From the NCBI GenBank assembly GCA_963797335.1, contig CAWCOU010000006.1, positions 930,001 to 994,000 on the forward strand: 64,000 bases of DNA, given 5' to 3'. Position numbers and translations under genes: made by a program. Below the pieces are notes generated by a model. It was given only the letters and a program-made list of their open reading frames with translations. It was not told the DNA's origin and ran no database searches. This document shows, in pieces, positions 63,368 to 64,000 of the stretch (positions are counted from its first letter, which is position 1; the number at the start of each line of letters is the position of its first letter). This stretch comes from CAWCOU01 sp963797335 (GTDB lineage: Bacteria; Pseudomonadota; Gammaproteobacteria; JAURND01).

Positions 63368-64000
63368 TCATAAAACAATACAGCGGGTTTTGTGAAAATC
63401 TTTTGGATTCTCCACATCCTCCAGCTCTTCTTCTGAATAGATGTTTTTATCGCCTGAGTAAATTATCCTATCAATAGAAGCGGAACTCTGAATATTGCTT
63501 GTATCTCGCCATAGTGTATTGGGGCTTTTCAGGCCACTGCTAACGCGCGGGGGTCTTGAAGAATTCGGAACATTAATATAACTTTCCGCCTCTGACAGGA
63601 CAGATTCTTCAGCTTCATCTTCAAAACTATAATCGTTCATATTCAGCTGATCTCGTACATCGCTACCTTTATGAAGCTCGCGAGAAGCAAACGCACGATT
63701 TGCGTAAAAATTTCCCATCAAATTGAGCGTTGTCAGCGAATAAAAAAAGGCTTTTAGTCCGGGGTGCATATCGGAATCTATTGATTCAAAAAATCCCCAT
63801 AAGGAGGCTGTTAAGCCCAAGGATTTGAGCACAGCCAAACAACTGCGGGATAATTTTTTATAGGAAGGGTTCTCATCACTTCCCGCTTCATCTTCCAAAC
63901 CATGCAAATCATGCAAAGCAGCAGAGGTACTACTATAGTTAGCTTTCAAAGCGATAAGGGCTAACATACTTACGCTTAGCCAGGCACTCGCATCAATCCA
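63368..64000 (-). CDS. Multi-membrane hypothetical protein, tandem family member C (5' end outside window), CAAX-type C-terminus
   Basis: The frame stays open past the ATG at 63967 to the window edge, adding WIDASAWLSVS, which aligns with the NSWVVLGLML region of member B, so this is the C-terminal part of a third paralogue. Two or three hydrophobic stretches remain (SVSMLALIALKANY, LTASLWGFF, GLKAFFYSLTTLNLMGNFYA). The tail is acidic (SEEELEDVENP) and the last four residues are CIVL, preceded by HKTR. This fits a eukaryotic CAAX prenylation box with X = Leu (geranylgeranyl type), and the acidic patch resembles the E-block of Dot/Icm substrates. Confidence 0.7.
   Translation of the reverse strand, partial: WIDASAWLSVSMLALIALKANYSSTSAALHDLHGLEDEAGSDENPSYKKLSRSCLAVLKSLGLTASLWGFFESIDSDMHPGLKAFFYSLTTLNLMGNFYANRAFASRELHKGSDVRDQLNMNDYSFEDEAEESVLSEAESYINVPNSSRPPRVSSGLKSPNTLWRDTSNIQSSASIDRIIYSGDKNIYSEEELEDVENPKDFHKTRCIVL

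Overview
The window is a stretch of gammaproteobacterial chromosome. Gene neighbourhoods (smrB/prmB divergent as in enterics, cbpA-cbpM, lipB/lipA, ybeD-dat-dacA-rlpA, a tkt-gap-pgk-pyk glycolytic cluster like that of Coxiella) and a PmrA-box-like site in front of an effector-like gene suggest the order Legionellales (Coxiellaceae-like), probably a host-associated bacterium. That assignment is inferred from gene content and remembered gene order; no database search was possible.

Layout. 0-3.9 kb: a 900-aa putative secreted/effector-type protein and decayed Rpn/DUF4351 remnants. 3.9-16.7 kb: housekeeping genes (smrB, prmB, a holD-like gene, gltA, rlmB), then an overlapping minus-strand operon cbpA-cbpM-squalene synthase-squalene/hopene cyclase-ampG, and a YyaL-type thioredoxin-domain protein. 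16.7-28 kb: mixed accessory region with a coiled-coil protein, a broken SEL1-repeat gene, a 501-aa protein with a ChaN/EreA-like core, a DUF5996 gene and its remnant, an oligopeptide-type ABC transporter without its binding protein, an acyl-CoA hydratase/hydrolase, a dead DUF4143 ATPase, a GIY-YIG protein and an intact SEL1-repeat protein. 28-40 kb: clpB with a heat-shock-type promoter, the operon lipA-DedA/PAP2/LssY-IlvD/Edd dehydratase, lipB, a brnT-brnA toxin-antitoxin pair and the three-gene proton-translocating transhydrogenase. 40-44 kb: AT-rich minus-strand genes of unknown function, three of them apparently one paralogous family. 44-60 kb: ybeD-dat-dacA-rlpA (lipoate-linked and cell wall), hldE-accA, cysQ-mdh, hemW, and tkt-gap-pgk-pyk-small membrane protein. 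60-64 kb: three tandem paralogues of an unrecognised multi-membrane family; the one cut by the window edge ends in a CAAX-type prenylation motif.

The most unusual layer is the repeats. There is a 365-bp MITE-like element with terminal inverted repeats, a flanking 9-10 bp direct repeat and an internal telomere-like (TTTAGGG)n array. Three further elements have 31-bp self-complementary arms of unrelated sequence around a related core of about 50 nt. An ERIC-like imperfect palindrome occurs twice and supplies the last codons of rlmB and lipB, and a 201-bp palindrome supplies the C-terminal tails of prmB and the holD-like gene. Several smaller hairpin families are also present. Together with at least four decayed genes this looks like a genome shaped by small non-autonomous repeats.
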